In this document: positions 22,478 to 34,200 of the stretch, piece by piece
Numbering within the stretch: the stretch's first letter is position 1
Layout of the letters: each line of letters begins with the position of its first letter
Translations under genes and position numbers: made by a program
DNA from: Cyanophora paradoxa
Taxonomy: Eukaryota; Glaucocystophyceae; Cyanophorales; Cyanophoraceae
Direction of reading: 5' to 3'
DNA: 64,000 nt
Assembly (NCBI GenBank): GCA_004431415.1
Contig: QPMI01000106.1
Coordinates: forward strand, 62,001-126,000
Notes under the pieces: model-generated
Database searches by the model: none
What the model saw: only the letters and a program-made list of their open reading frames with translations
Told to the model about the DNA's origin: nothing

Positions 22478-23574
22478 GGGCCGGCTCGATCGGCAACCCC
22501 GCCGGTGGCCGAGCAGCTGATCCGCGCCGTACCCCCCCCCCCCCTCGGTCAGTTCCCCTCGATCAACGCGTCGATGCGGGAGCCCGAGAAGTTCGACCGG
22601 GTGGTCGATATCTCCTACCTCGTCGTCCTCTTGGCGTACCCCTCCCCCGATCCCACCCTCCACCCTCTTTTCCAATCTGACCTAGGCCTGGCGCCCTCCG
22701 GATCCGTCGCAGGTACGGTGCTGTGGCGGGGGCGGGGTATATCCTGTTCGGGCCCATGGCCAACGTCTCCCCCAGATCACGGTACCCCAGGAGCCTTCAT
22801 GCACGCCTTCGTAATCGGCCGCGGCTCTAACAATGTACCCCAGCTGGACCTGACGGGCATATACGGTACCCTGGGCACATGCCTCATCCTCATCGCCCCC
22901 CTCACCAAGTTCTCCCTCAACTGCAACCCCGTCGCCGTGCGCCCCGTACCCCCGCCCCGCACCCGTACCCCCCTCCCCCGACGCGGGCGCTGTACGTATA
23001 CCCCCCAGTTCGGCATCGAGGAGTGGTTCGGGATCGGGGAATGCGAAGGGGACCGGGACGGGAGCGTCCCGGCCTCCAAGCGCGCGGCGCGCCTCGCCGT
23101 CCGCACGTCGCTTGTCGTCGCTGCGCTCTTCGTCGCCATCGCGGTACCCACCTCCCTCTCGCCTCGGCCGCACCGTACCCCCCGCCGACCGCGCCCGGGC
23201 CGGGCGCAGTGCCCCTCGTTCGGACTCGTCGTCGCTGTGGTCGGCTCCTTCGCATCGATGGCAGTCGCCGCGTGCGCCGTGTCCCGCCCGCGCGCCCCTT
23301 GCCGCCCCTCGCGCCGTCTCACCGGTACCCCTCCAGCATCTCCCCCCCCATGCTGTACCTCGGCATCTTCCGCGGCCGCCTCCCCGCGTGGGAGCTCGAG
23401 GTCGCGCTCATGATCAGGTGCCTTCTCCCCCCCCTCGGCGCGCCCCCGGCGCCCCGCGCGGTGACGCCTACCCCCGCAGCGTCTTCGAATTCGCGCGCGG
23501 CGCTCGTGGGCGTTGCGTGCGCCGCGATGGGTACCCTGCAGCTGGCGTCGCTCGCGAATTCGAACCTGAGCTGA
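22478..23574 (+). pseudogene. AAAP transporter copy 3, 5'-truncated and frameshifted
   Basis: Matches the 3' half of transporter copies 1 and 2 beginning inside an intron (GGCTCGATCGGCAACCCCGC at about 22,479), so the first six or so membrane segments are missing. Remaining exons still read VDISYLVVLLA, GIYGTLGTCLILIAPL and AARLAVRTSLVVAALF. About a dozen insertions of form N-N'-N separate it from copy 2: CCTAGGCCT 22,681; TCCGGATCC 22,697; CCATGGCCA 22,754; CGGCCGCGG 22,816; TACGTATAC 22,993; GAGCTCGAG 23,392; TCATGATCA 23,408; TTCGAATTC 23,484; CTGCAGCTG 23,536; GAATTCGAA 23,556. A 4-bp GCGC addition next to the TTC event breaks the last exon's frame. With no start and a shifted end it is not expected to make a transporter. 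Confidence 0.85.
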
Positions 23575-24325
23575 TCGTCGACCGTCCACCCGATCGCGAC
23601 CTGTCCGGGATCCGTCGGCCTGTACATGTGTTATAATTATTCTCTTAAGCTTTCGCAGTCGTTATTTGGCGTGAGCCGCGTTCATGCACCTGTATATTCA
23701 ACCGTGCTTATTTGTTTGTGTGGCCTATATAGCTAGCTGACGTCGACCCGTCACTGCGCTTTCTGGGCTGAGAGAGAGCCCTCGAGCTCCCGGGAGTCCT
23801 GCGCTGAGCGAACTTCGGTAGGCCCATATGCATGGCCATGCAAATGGCATTAAATTCTGCGCTAGCGCTAGCGCTGCATTCGCAGCTAGCGGCCAATTCA
23901 GGTTCATCAAATTCTAGATCTGCGCGCGCGGTTCCGGACAGCGGCCAATTGCAATTCACAGTGTCGACGTCAACCGCGCCGGTTGCGTGCATATACATGC
24001 GTGTCAATTCACGTGCGCATGCGTGCTCTTTCTACCGGCGGTGGCGCGGCCAGTTTGCAAGCCGCTGAGCCTTTAATTTGAAGCTTGTGCGGCTTCTTGT
24101 ACGTATACCCCTGCCGAGGCCAGCTTGCGCCAGCTCCGATCCGAGCTCGATGCTACGCACGCCGAGCCACATGCTGATTGCACTGCGGTAGTGTTGGACC
24201 CTGGCAGCTGTAGTGCACCCTGGCTGCGGAGCTTTTTGGCGCGGCCTGCAGGCTGGTGCATCGGTACATTCGATCTTCCTGCAGCCGGCTGCTGTGCAGC
24301 TGTCAGATCCATATCCCGCGGGGCG
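23575..24325. other. Flank of transporter copy 3 and spacer
   Basis: Up to about 24,040 this aligns with the 3' flank of copy 1 (7268-7640), with more palindromic insertions: GACGTCGAC 23,739, GCT-AGC-GCT-AGC-GCT 23,861, CAATTGCAA 23,946 and GTCGACGTC 23,963. The remaining 280 bp are the likely 5' region of the next gene. A frame opens at 24,125 but the composition looks coding only from about 24,326. Confidence 0.5.
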
Positions 24326-27174
24326 ATGGCATCGCTCGGCTTGAGTGCGCGGGCGCGAGCTCGGGTGGAGCCAGCGGATCCGCCCCCACAGATCGTGACC
24401 ACGCTGCCGCTCGAGGATGAGGAGCTCTCGTCGCTGCCTCCGCGCGCGCAGTCCCCTCCGGATCCGCACGCCGAGGATCCGGAGGCCACGGCCGCGCCCG
24501 GCTTCAGCGCCCGCGGCGGCAGCGCTCTTGACCTCAAATGGGCCGCGCCGCCCATGGCCAGCGCCTACACGTTCATGACGAGTGGAAGATTCCCGGCTCT
24601 CGCGGCCGGCGCGCCGCGGGCGCCGTCCGCCGTGGGCCGAGCGGACCTGGGTTATTCGGCTGTTGAACTGCGTGAGCTGCTCTCGGCGCCGCACCTCTCG
24701 CCACAGGAATCAGATCTGAGTCTTCTCGAGAACAAGTGGTGCGCGCGCGACCGCGGGCACACCGGTACTCGCTGCGCCGCTCACCTTCCGTTCTCAAATT
24801 CGCAGGTTCATCGCGCTGCTGAAGGCATGCTTTTTCCGCGTACCCCTAACTTCTCCCCCTCACGTGCACATTGTCCAGGTCGTCGGGTACTATCCCCCCT
24901 TCCAGAGCCGCGCCCTGAGCACCCTGCACCTCTGCTGTACCCTCCTCGCCGCCCTCTTCGCCCCTACCCCCTGGATCGTCGTGTACGCGGAGCTGAGTGA
25001 GCCCATGTACCCCCTCCACGCGCCTCCGCGTACCCCTCTGACTTTGCGACCAGCTTCGGACCTGCCGTACCACCTCCCCGCCGCGGCCCTCGGGTACGCA
25101 GAATCAAATCGATCTCTTCCCAGTCTCCTGCGATCCGCCCCATTGCCTTATTATTCCTCCGATGCGTGCACAGCTTCGCGGTCTTGGAGTTGGCCTATCT
25201 TTTCGGGCTCCAGTATTTCCGCCGATCCCGCCACGGCTGGCACGTCACGCCCCTCGCCTCCCGCATGCTCAAGTGCCGCCCTTCCCCCCCCCTCCTCCTC
25301 CCCCCCCCACAATTTGATCTTCGTTCGCAGGGAGCCGCGCCGGCGAAGCTCCCAGGAGCTTCTCTCGCGCCTCGTCTACTCGGCCGCCTTCGTGGGCACC
25401 TTCGTACAGGGCGCCCTCGGTGACCCCGCCCCCCGCCGCCCCCGCCCTCAGATCCGAGATCAGATCAGATCTGAGCGAGGGGGCGCGTGCGCAGCCGCCT
25501 GGTGGCTCTGGGGCAAGAGGGAGTGCGCGCTTGAAATCGCCGTACCCCCGGACGGCTTGCCTCTGAGCCGCGCGCGGCCCGCAGCTTTCTCTGGCGCTGG
25601 CCGCTCCTCGCGGCGACCTCCTTCTGCGCCTTCGTGCGCGTACCCCCTCCCCCTCCCTTCCCCCAGGCGCTTCTTTTCCGACCGAGCAACTCCGGGACAG
25701 GTCATCCCGAACATCGGAGCGGTGCCCTTCCCCGCATGCGCAGGAGTCTTCTCTTTTCGGCCCGTTTCGATTTGTTTTATCACAACGCCGCCCCAGATGA
25801 TCACCGTGGGAACTTTTCTCTACCAGACTCAGCTCTTCGTCTGGTGCCCGCGCGCGCCCTGCATCCCCGTACCCCCCCCCCGTCGAAGTCACGGAGTACC
25901 CCCCCAGGTGCTTCGACGAGGCGGCGGACGACGTGAGGAACGAGGACGGCTCGGGGTCCATCGTGCGGGCCGTCCACAGGCACGCCGTACCCCCCCCCCC
26001 GCTCCCGCCCCCCGCCCCCGCCCGTCCCGGGGTACCCTCCCGATCCACGCTTACTACGTACCCCACTTCGCTCTTTCAGGTACCCCGCCATCGCGGAGCT
26101 CGTCGAGTCGGCCGAGACGGCGTGGGCGCCCCTCGCCGTACCCCTGGGGGTAGTTGCCTTTCTTCGGCCGTACCCTACTCGTTCTGAAGATCCCGTACCC
26201 CGACAGGCCCTCGCCGCGCTGGCTTTCGCCTACATGGGATTCGTCTTCACGTGTGCGTGGCTTCTCCTCGTCCCCCGCCGGGGGCTCGACTCTGGCCGCC
26301 GACCCTTTCGCCGCAGCCGCGACGGGCCTCTCAATCGTCGGGGCCGTCACTATGGCCGCCTGCTCGGTGCGAAAATCAGTACCCCGGCTTCTATTTTTAG
26401 AGCGACGAGAGTCCCTCAGGCGGCGTTCCTCGTGGCCGCTGCGCGCGTGACTGCGGCGGCGGTTCGCGTGCGCGAGGCGGCGGGGTACTTCATCCTGCCC
26501 GGCGGTACGCGCTCTACCCCCCCCCCTTCCCCCCCCCTCTCTTATAATTATAATTATCCCGCGCAGGGGGCGCGGAGGCCGCGCGCTCGGGCTCCTCGGC
26601 GGACGAGGCGGCCGCTCGGTTCCTGCGCTACTTTTCCTCCCGCGACCAGGCCCGCCCTCCGCGTACCCCCCCCTCCCCCTTCTTTCCTTCCCCACCCCCC
26701 CTCTAGGGCCGAAACCTCTTCTGTTATGTTACCTCTCCATCTAGACCCGGGCGCGCCCCGCCTTTTCTTCCGTTCCCCCCCCCCCCCCCCCCACCCCACC
26801 CCCCACCCCTCCCCACCCCCCTCCCCCTCTCTAGGGCCGAGAATTGCCCTTATTGTTATCTCCCGCGAGATAATAGATCCCCGGCCCTTCTTCGGAATCT
26901 ACATCTATAGCTAGATCTTTCGCCCCGCCCCTAAAGCTTCCACGAAGGCTGAGACGCCTACCCGCACCCTTTCTTCTACACCTAGATCCTCTTTTCCTCT
27001 ACAACTAGATTCTCCAGGCCTATATACAGGGCCAGGACTTACATATAAGTTATCATGCAGGGCTTCCGGATGCTGGGCGTCCTGGTCTCGAAGTCGCTGC
27101 TCGTGCGGGCCTTCTACCTCGCCCTCTCCCTTGTCGGCCTCCTCCTCCGCCTCTCCCTCGACCGCCGCGGCTGA
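24326..27174 (+). CDS. Multipass membrane protein, perhaps 7TM receptor-like
   Basis: ATG 24,326 opens a cytosolic-looking acidic and Pro-rich N-terminus (LPLEDEELSSLPPRAQSPPD). Short exons then encode hydrophobic segments: TLHLCCTLLAALF (24,918), HSFAVLELAYLFGLQYF (about 25,170), LVYSAAFVGTFVQGALGD (about 25,370), WRWPLLAATSFCAFV (about 25,595), MITVGTFLYQTQLFVW (about 25,798), ALAALAFAYMGFVFTC (about 26,210), a short VGAVTMAAC piece (about 26,340), and the last exon with GFRMLGVLVSKSLLVRAFYL and a further hydrophobic run to the TGA at 27,172. About seven segments with a C-terminal F..(x3)G..S..L helix recall the gustatory-receptor-like (Gr/GRL) superfamily; this is a weak, family-memory inference. 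Introns hold long C runs and GTACCCC motifs. Confidence 0.5.
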
Positions 27175-28469
27175 CGGGCCGCGGCTGACGGGCCGCGGCC
27201 GACCCGGTCACCGGCCTGCCTCATCATCACTAAGTTATATCTTTATTCAAATCTGCATACACGTACCTACCTCTAGCTCGCCCTCTCCCTCGTTTTCTCC
27301 CTCGTTGGCCTCGTCCTCGATCCGCGGATCCCGGATGACCGTGGGACGGGCCAGGGCCGGGCCGGGACCCCCAGTCTGCACCCCGACCCCGACCTGCGCT
27401 ACTAAGCTTTTAAGTTATATCTGTATGCGTATGCGTATTCTGTGTTATGTCTCTCTGTACTATGCCATGGTGTAATATCTCTAGATCTGTATTACATTAC
27501 AATCGCAGGGCGGCCTGCTATATATAGCTATTTTACTAGATTAATAGCCCCGTGCGCTGGATTTCTGTATGTACATGTCATAGTATAGCTAGTTCAATTG
27601 TAACTTCAACGGTTAATATATATAAACCCTCGAGCTCACCCGTATACGTCACGGCGTACCGCTCTTTCCGCGGCCGCCCCGGGCCCTCTGGAGGCTTAGG
27701 CTTCCTCTCCTCTGCCCATGCCATTCCTCCCCGGTCCCCGGCCGCGCCACGGGCCCTTGCAATCGCTCTTCTTGAATCGCTCTCTTCAAGGCTTCGCCAC
27801 GGGCCCTTGCAATGGAATTGTCATGATCACGGATTACTTAGTATACGTATAAGAAATAAAGACCCCGGGCCCGGCCCTGCCCATGGCCATGGCCATGCCA
27901 TGATCACTAGTACTCGGTGACTTAGCTTGCAGATCATCGGATCATCTAGATCTAGATCGATATCTGCCCATGCCATCCCGAAGTTCCTCCCCTCGCGAGC
28001 CCTTGCATTTGCTTCTTCTGAAACTTTTTGAAAGAAAACGCGCAGCTCGGATCGCGAATCCGAAAATATATGATTGCATTCCTTTCTTAAAAGCTTTACA
28101 GCTCGGACGGCGCTACGAATACGCGAATACAGGTACCGATTGAAAGCGGACGTACATGCTCTGCGGCTGCCGCTATAGAGTGCGGAGGGAAGTTTGTTGA
28201 CGGAATAGAGCTAAGCGATGCCTGAACACTGACGAAATAGAGCGCTGCGTGAATAGACGAAGTTGCTTAAAGCTTTAACCTTTAATTTACACGATAATTT
28301 AGCGTCCTGATGGGACGGAGGGAAGGGCTTCGTGTCGCCCATAGATACAAACGCGTACAGAGAAGCCGAAAAGCCGAAAATGCCTCGGGAAAAAAATCCG
28401 GGTCGCGCCCCAGCGCGGGAGCTAGGCGGTGCACACTGCCGAAAAAGGGCTCAAAAACGAAAAAAATGA
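27175..28469. other. Intergenic region, no gene seen
   Basis: It starts with a direct repeat (CTGACGGGCCGCGG twice) just after the stop codon. It then alternates between pyrimidine-rich tracts, CCATGGCCATGG words near 27,885 and AT-rich DNA. CCACGGGCCCTTGCAAT occurs twice (27,747 and 27,798). No conserved protein segments. Confidence 0.5.
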
Positions 28470-30928
28470 TCACGGGTCGTCCCACGGGTCGCGCGGGGCC
28501 GCGGGCTCTGCCGGGGGCGGCGGCTCCGGGGCGGCGGCGGCGGCCGGCTCCCCGTTCCCTGAGAAGGAGGCCGCCGCCGCAACTCGCTGTTCATCCTCTG
28601 ACTGCGCCGGCGCCGGCGCCGGCGCCTCCGCCGCTTCCGCCGCCGGGGCTGCGTCTCCTGCGGCCGGCTGCTCCACCAACACCTCCTCCTCCTCCTCCCC
28701 CTGCAAGGCGGGTACCCCCGCCGCCACCTCGCCCCCCCCGGCCCCGGGCCCGGGCCCGGCCCCCGCCTCCTCCGATTCATGCGACTCGCCGTCCGGCTCC
28801 AGATCCTCCGGGCCGTACCCCGGCGGCGGGCCCAGCGGCGAGCCGTCGTCGGCGTAGCCCTCCTCGTCCTCCTCCCCATCCTCCTCCGCGTCCTCGTCCC
28901 CCTCCTCGAGAGGCTCCTGTACCCCCAGGGCGGGGACGCCCTCGCCGGGGGGTAGGATGAGGCCGCGGCCGACCATCGCGGGGCTCTCCGTGCCGCGGGC
29001 CGGCGGCGGACGCGCGAAGGAGGGGGTACCCTCCCTCGAGGAGCGTTCCTCCTCGGACCCTTCCACGATGGTCGTTAGCTTGCCGGCGTTGGCGCCGGCG
29101 CCGGCGCCGGCGACGGCGGCCGCCGCGGCCGCCGCCGCGGAGCGAGAGCGTCCGCGACGCCGCATGCGGCCGCCGCGGATGGGCGGGGCGCCCGGGGGCG
29201 GGCGCGGCTGCCCCGGCTCCGAGGACGAGGACGGCGGGCGGGGGCGGACGGGGCGGCGGGCGGGGAGGCGTGCGGGGGCCGCGGCGCGGAGGAGGACGAG
29301 GGCGCGGACGAAGAGGGAGAAGAAGAAGAAGAAGAGGAGAGGTCGCCGAGGCTGTGCATGGCCAGGAACGCGGCGTACGAGAGCGGCGCCCGCGCCGCCG
29401 CGGCGGCCGCGACCGAGGGCGGAAGGGCGGGGGCCGCCCCGGGGACGGGCGCGGCGAGCAAAGCGGCGTCCCGCTCGGCGAGGGAGGCCCGCAGGAGGCG
29501 CCGGGGCGTGGGACCGGACCCGGAGGTCGGGAGGGGCGGGTGCGGCGGGCTCCTGCTCGGGCTCGGGCCGGTGCCCGAGCCGACGGCGGCCGGTGGCGCC
29601 GGCCGCGACGGGCGGCGCGCCCGCGCCAGCGCCTCGGGGTCGAAGGGGGTACCGGCGTGGCTCGGGTCCGTCGGGTTCGTCAGCACCCGGTACACCATGT
29701 CGAGCAGCGAGTCTGGAGGGGGCGAAGAAGTCAGGGAGGTACGCGGTGCAAAGAGAAGTGGTAGCAGGACGGGGTACGTGCACTACGCACCGCACTTCTC
29801 GACGTAATCGGGGTTCTGGGCGATAGAGGAGCCGGGCCGGGGGGCGGCGCCGGCGTTGACGCCGCCGCCGCCGCTGCCGCCGCTCTCACTGCTGCCGCTG
29901 CTGCCGCTGGCGCTCCGCGGGACCGCCAGCAGCCGCCGGGGCACGCGCCGCGGCCGCTGCGGCTGCGGCGCCGCCTCCTCTGAGGCCGGCGCCGACGACG
30001 CGGATGCCTCCGGCGCCTCCGCGCCCGCCCCGGCGGAGCGGTCCGCTGGCTTCGACGCGGCGACGGCGGCGGCGGCGGCGGCGGCGGCCGAGGAGGAGGA
30101 GTCGGTGGCGGAGCCATCGGCCTCGTCCGGCTGGTACCGCACGCTTCCTCCAAGCGCCTCCGAGACGGTCACGTGCTCCGAGCCGCGCGAGTCGTCCGAA
30201 GAGCTCGGGCGCGCCGCACGTCGCTCCGCCTTGCGCGCCGCCCGCGCCGCCGCCCGCGCCGCCGCTTTCTCGTCCTTCCGCGACACGGCTTTCACTGTGA
30301 TCTGCGCCCGCACGTGAGCCGCGCGCAAGCAAGCAAGCAAGCAAGCAGACAGCTTTAAGCACTGAGCCGCGCGCCCGCACCGGCGGGTCGTCGATGCGCT
30401 CGAGGCGAAAGGACGGCCGCGGCATGGGCGGCTCGGCCTGCCCGCGGTCCTCCCCTTCGCCCCGCTCCGCCTCCGAATCGCTTTCCTCGTCCTCTCCGTC
30501 TCGCCTCGTGCAGTACCAGACCGCCCCCGCGAGAAGGATGAAGGAAATGTTCATCGCAATGCCGCTGGCGGCCGACGACGGCTTCGGGAGGCCAGGGATC
30601 GAGCCCCACGCCCGGAGGATCGCCGCCTGGATCGTGCTGAATGCTGCGCGGGCGATCGATCGGCCGAGGGTCCCGCGTAAGCGCGTACGCCACTCACTCT
30701 TGACCCAGAGCTGCACAGGCGAGACCATGGCGTAGTGCGAAATGAACAGGTAAGATGCGCCGAGAACAACGAGAAACACTAACGCGAGGAGCGTCAGCTG
30801 GCCGGCCGCTCAACCGGCAAGCGGCTCAGGTAGGATAACGGACCGACGTCGCCGAGGCGTCGTCGCCGCCGTCTTCTCTTCGCCGGCGCCGCCGGGGTGC
30901 TTTGGGCATCGGCCCCGGCGGCCTCCAT
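28470..30928 (-). CDS. Two-TM protein with long acidic tail
   Basis: The ATG at 30,928 starts MEAAGADAQSTPAAPAKRRR, a basic Ala/Pro-rich head. A GCCAG acceptor at about 30,806 leads to the membrane segment LTLLALVFLVVLGASYLFIS followed by HYAMVSPVQLWVKS. After a short intron comes TIQAAILRAWGSIPGLPK and a second membrane segment GIAMNISFILLAGAVWYC (about 30,560). The tail begins with Asp/Glu (DGEDEESDSEAERGEGED), then a basic Ala/Arg helix (AARAAARAARKAERRAA), then Ala/Ser/Gly/Glu low complexity. A more ordered segment, LLDMVYRVLTNPTDPSH (about 29,700), interrupts it. The stop is at 28,470. I do not recognise a family; an ER or nuclear-envelope protein with a disordered cytosolic tail is a guess. 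The frame in the low-complexity part is chosen by acidity and is uncertain. Confidence 0.55.
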
Positions 30929-31283
30929 TTCGCAAGCTGGTAGATGCGGGCCGGCCCGGGTACAGGTGCTTAGACCTGTTGCGCGGCCAGACGTCGACTT
31001 GGCGAGAGAGAGCGCTGAGCTCGAGAGAGGCTGAGCGTTCTAGAGCGGCGCGCGTGCATCGCGGCCGTCCGAACTGTCGAGCGCGACCGGAAAGGGCCGT
31101 GCGGCAGCCCGGAGAGCGATACCACTGCACTCGACTCGATTGCGCTCCGTGAAAGACGTCCGTCGCGAGCGAGAGGTGCCAGGCGGTCTGCCAATTTGCG
31201 AATGCGGTCCGTTTGCGCTAGCTCAGCTGGACGCACCGCAGCCAGGGAAGGACAAGCATTTCGTCGAATAGCGGATATGATCG
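30929..31283. promoter_or_regulatory. Divergent promoter interval
   Basis: These 355 bp separate the starts of a minus-strand and a plus-strand gene, so they should carry promoters for both. I see no TATA-like box. The stretch has several GAGAGAG and CTCGAG words and no frame of coding character. Confidence 0.4.
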
Positions 31284-34200
31284 ATGTCCAGGCGGCAGGA
31301 GGTCGAGGAAGCTTTTGAAACGTGCATCAGGCTCATCGACCACCCGCCCGCCGAATACAGGTGCTCCGCGTCGTCGTTGGACGCGCTGCGAACGAGATCC
31401 GATCACTCTCTCTGCCAGGATCGTCAAGCAGGCCATCATGGGCCTCACGCACATCGTGACCGTCGACGACGACCTGCGCGCCCGCGGCATCCTGAAGATC
31501 ATGCAGCTCGTGCAGGCCGATCCCGCCACCTACAGGCGAGTCCCCCGGCCCCGCCGCTCTTCGCCGCGCCGGGGGCGAGCGCTTGCGCCACGCGCAGGTC
31601 CAACCCGCGGCGCTTTGCGGTGCGGAGCCTCGGCTGGCTGACGTACTTCGACGAGTCGATGGTCGTTCCGGCCGTGCAGCTGCTCGTCGACGTGCGCGCC
31701 CGCGCCCGCGCCCCGCCGCCGCCGCCGCGATTTGATCCGCCGCCGCAGAAAATGAGCCGCGAGCACGAGCCGAGCCAGTACGTGCGGAAGGGAGTTTTCT
31801 GCGCGCTGAGCCGCATCGGTGCGCTGCGTCCGGAGGTCCCGCCGCCGTCTTTGAGCGTGCATGGCAGGGCGCAAGTACCCGAACCTGCAGGAGTACCTTG
31901 TGCCGCTCTTCAAGCAGCGTTGGCAGGACCCGAAGGAGAAGTCCAGCATCCTCTGGGGCGTCCTCATCGGCCTCGGTCGCATGGCCCAGACCAACGCACG
32001 CCTCCGCTGCGAGTTCGCGAAGGACTGGATCAAGGCGCCCCCGGCCCCGCCTCCCCCGCCCCTCGCCCTGAGCGGCCCCCGCAGGCGTGCCGCAGCAGGG
32101 ACTTCCACATCCGGCAGGCCGGCATCCGTGGCCTCGGGTTCGCGGTCTGCAACGCCGGCAGTGCGCCCCGCCCCGCCCCGTACCCCCGAACAGCCGCCGC
32201 CCGCCCCGCTGAGCCGCCGCCGGCAGACGTGAAGAGCGACCCCGCGCTGGCGATCAAGTGCTACCTGCTCTGCCGCGAGCTCCTCCGCACAGGCGGCATG
32301 CCCGAGCTCATCGAGGAGTGGGACGGCTCCGCCGATAAGTGCGCCCGTACCCCCCGCGGCTGCTACCCTCCCTTCTGAGCGCCGGCTCCTGCCGCAGGGA
32401 CCCCTTCAAGCGCGAGGAGGTCTACATGGTCCAGGTCCGCGCGCCTCGTACTCCCCCACTGGCGGACACTCTCCTGTACCCCCCCCCGACGCCCTCCGCA
32501 GTACGGGGCCTTGCAAGCGCTGGGCCACCTCCTGCGCTCCGACCCCGGTACCCCCGGCCCCGTCACGCGAATCGCGTACCCCCCGCCCGAACCTTTTCTG
32601 CTGCAGACGAATGGTGGCCGCGCATGTCGGAGGTCTTCGCCGAGGTGCCGCGTACCCCGTCCCAAGCCTTACGCCCCGAACAAACGCCGTACCCCCCGCA
32701 GGTCCTCCAGAATGCACGCTACGCCGCGATGGTCAAGGCTCGCACTTCCACCCCCACCCCACCCCTCCCCTGTACCCCGTCTGAGAGGGGCGGGCGCAGG
32801 CGAGCGCGCTGCTGACCTTCGGCAAACTGGCTTACTTCATCGCGGCGGACAACCCCTTCCTCGCGCCCATCAAGGCGCGTCTTATACGTCCTCTAACTAA
32901 GATGACGAGTAGAGACTTTACAGCATCTAACGACGCGCGCCGCCGCAGGAGCTGCTCTACAAGCTGTCGGAGATGGAGAACATCCTCGTGAGCGAGCCGG
33001 CGATCTACGCCCTGACCAACTTCGCCCTCGCCCACCCCGACATGGTTCGAACGCGTACCCCCCATGCTCGTTCGTGCGCGTACCCCCCTCCCTCCTCACG
33101 GTGCCGCAGTACCCCCGGCTGCGGACGCTGCTGGAGGGGAAGATCGGGGGCAGCTCGGTGGGGCGCGCCTCCGAGCACGCCCTCCTGTACTTTCTCAAGG
33201 TCCGCCCGCCCGCCCGCCCGTCCGCCCGCCCCCGGCCCGGGCCGGCGGTCCGTGGGCCTCATTCCCGGGGACGCCGGCGCGCCCCGCCCCTCCAGACCTG
33301 GTGCAAGCTAGTCAGCCGGGTGCGCCTACCGGTGGCCTTTGTGCGACGGGCGCGCCTTCTGACGGCGCGCGCCGCCCTAAGGAGTACCGCCCGATCCTGA
33401 ACCAGTGCGCGGACGTAACGGCGCGCCACACGGCCGACACCGTCGCCGCCGCCGACATCGGGGTACGCCACATGTACACCGCGTGGCTTAAGAAGCCTTC
33501 CTTCCTTCCTTTCTCTCCCCAGCAGCCCAGCAGCCTGCCTGCCTGCCAGTACGCCACACCGCGCCCCGCTTCACAGCTGCGGCCCGAGGACTGCCTTAGG
33601 GTCTCCTTCCTGCCTTCCTGCCTTCACAACAAGCCTGCCTTCCTTCCTGCCTTAGGGTCTCCTTCCTGCCCAACAGCCTGCCTGCCTTCCTGCCTTCCTT
33701 CCTTCCTCTCCGCCCCTTGTAACGAGCTTCCCGCCTTCCGCCCCGCAGCTGCGGCCCGAGGACGCGGTGATCGCCCTCTCGGCCGTGGGACCCGAGCTCC
33801 TCGACGCCCGCTTCGCCTCGGGGCGCGTACCCCCCTCCCTCTTCTCCTCCGGTTCTGAGGGCGGAGGGCGGCTCGCCTGAGCAGGCACGAGGCGGGGGAC
33901 GGGGAGGAGGCGGAGGCGGACGCCTTCGGCGGGGCCGGGGCCGCCGCCGACGTCGTGCGCCGCCCCCGTACCCCCCCTTTTCCCCCCCCTCCTCCCCCCC
34001 CTCTCCCCTCCTCCCTCCCCTCTCCCCCCTCCCCTCCCCTCTCCCCCTCTCCCGCTCCCTGTCGAGATCTCTTCCCCCGCTAACCCCGCCCCGCCCCTCC
34101 TGCCTCCATCTAGCTTCCCCCCGCTCCCGTCCCATCGCCCATCCCGACCTCCTATCTCGGGACCTCTCCGCCTCCGCCCCTCTTCCGGGCCTCTGAGCCG

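Noticed and set aside
22681-23564. Hexamers look like cloning sites (NcoI, BamHI, XhoI, EcoRI, PvuII) as in vector sequence
   Set aside because: They are scattered singly through homologous gene sequence, each duplicates the local triplet, and many (CGG-CCG-CGG, TCA-TGA-TCA) are not linker-like. Contamination would not give N-N'-N at every site.
28957-29826. Long plus-strand open frames across 28.4-30.3 kb
   Set aside because: Arg/Pro/Gly-rich shadows of the GC-rich minus-strand gene, which has membrane segments, an ATG and coherent exons. The same applies to opposite frames at 35.3-37.2 and 38.2-39.4 kb.
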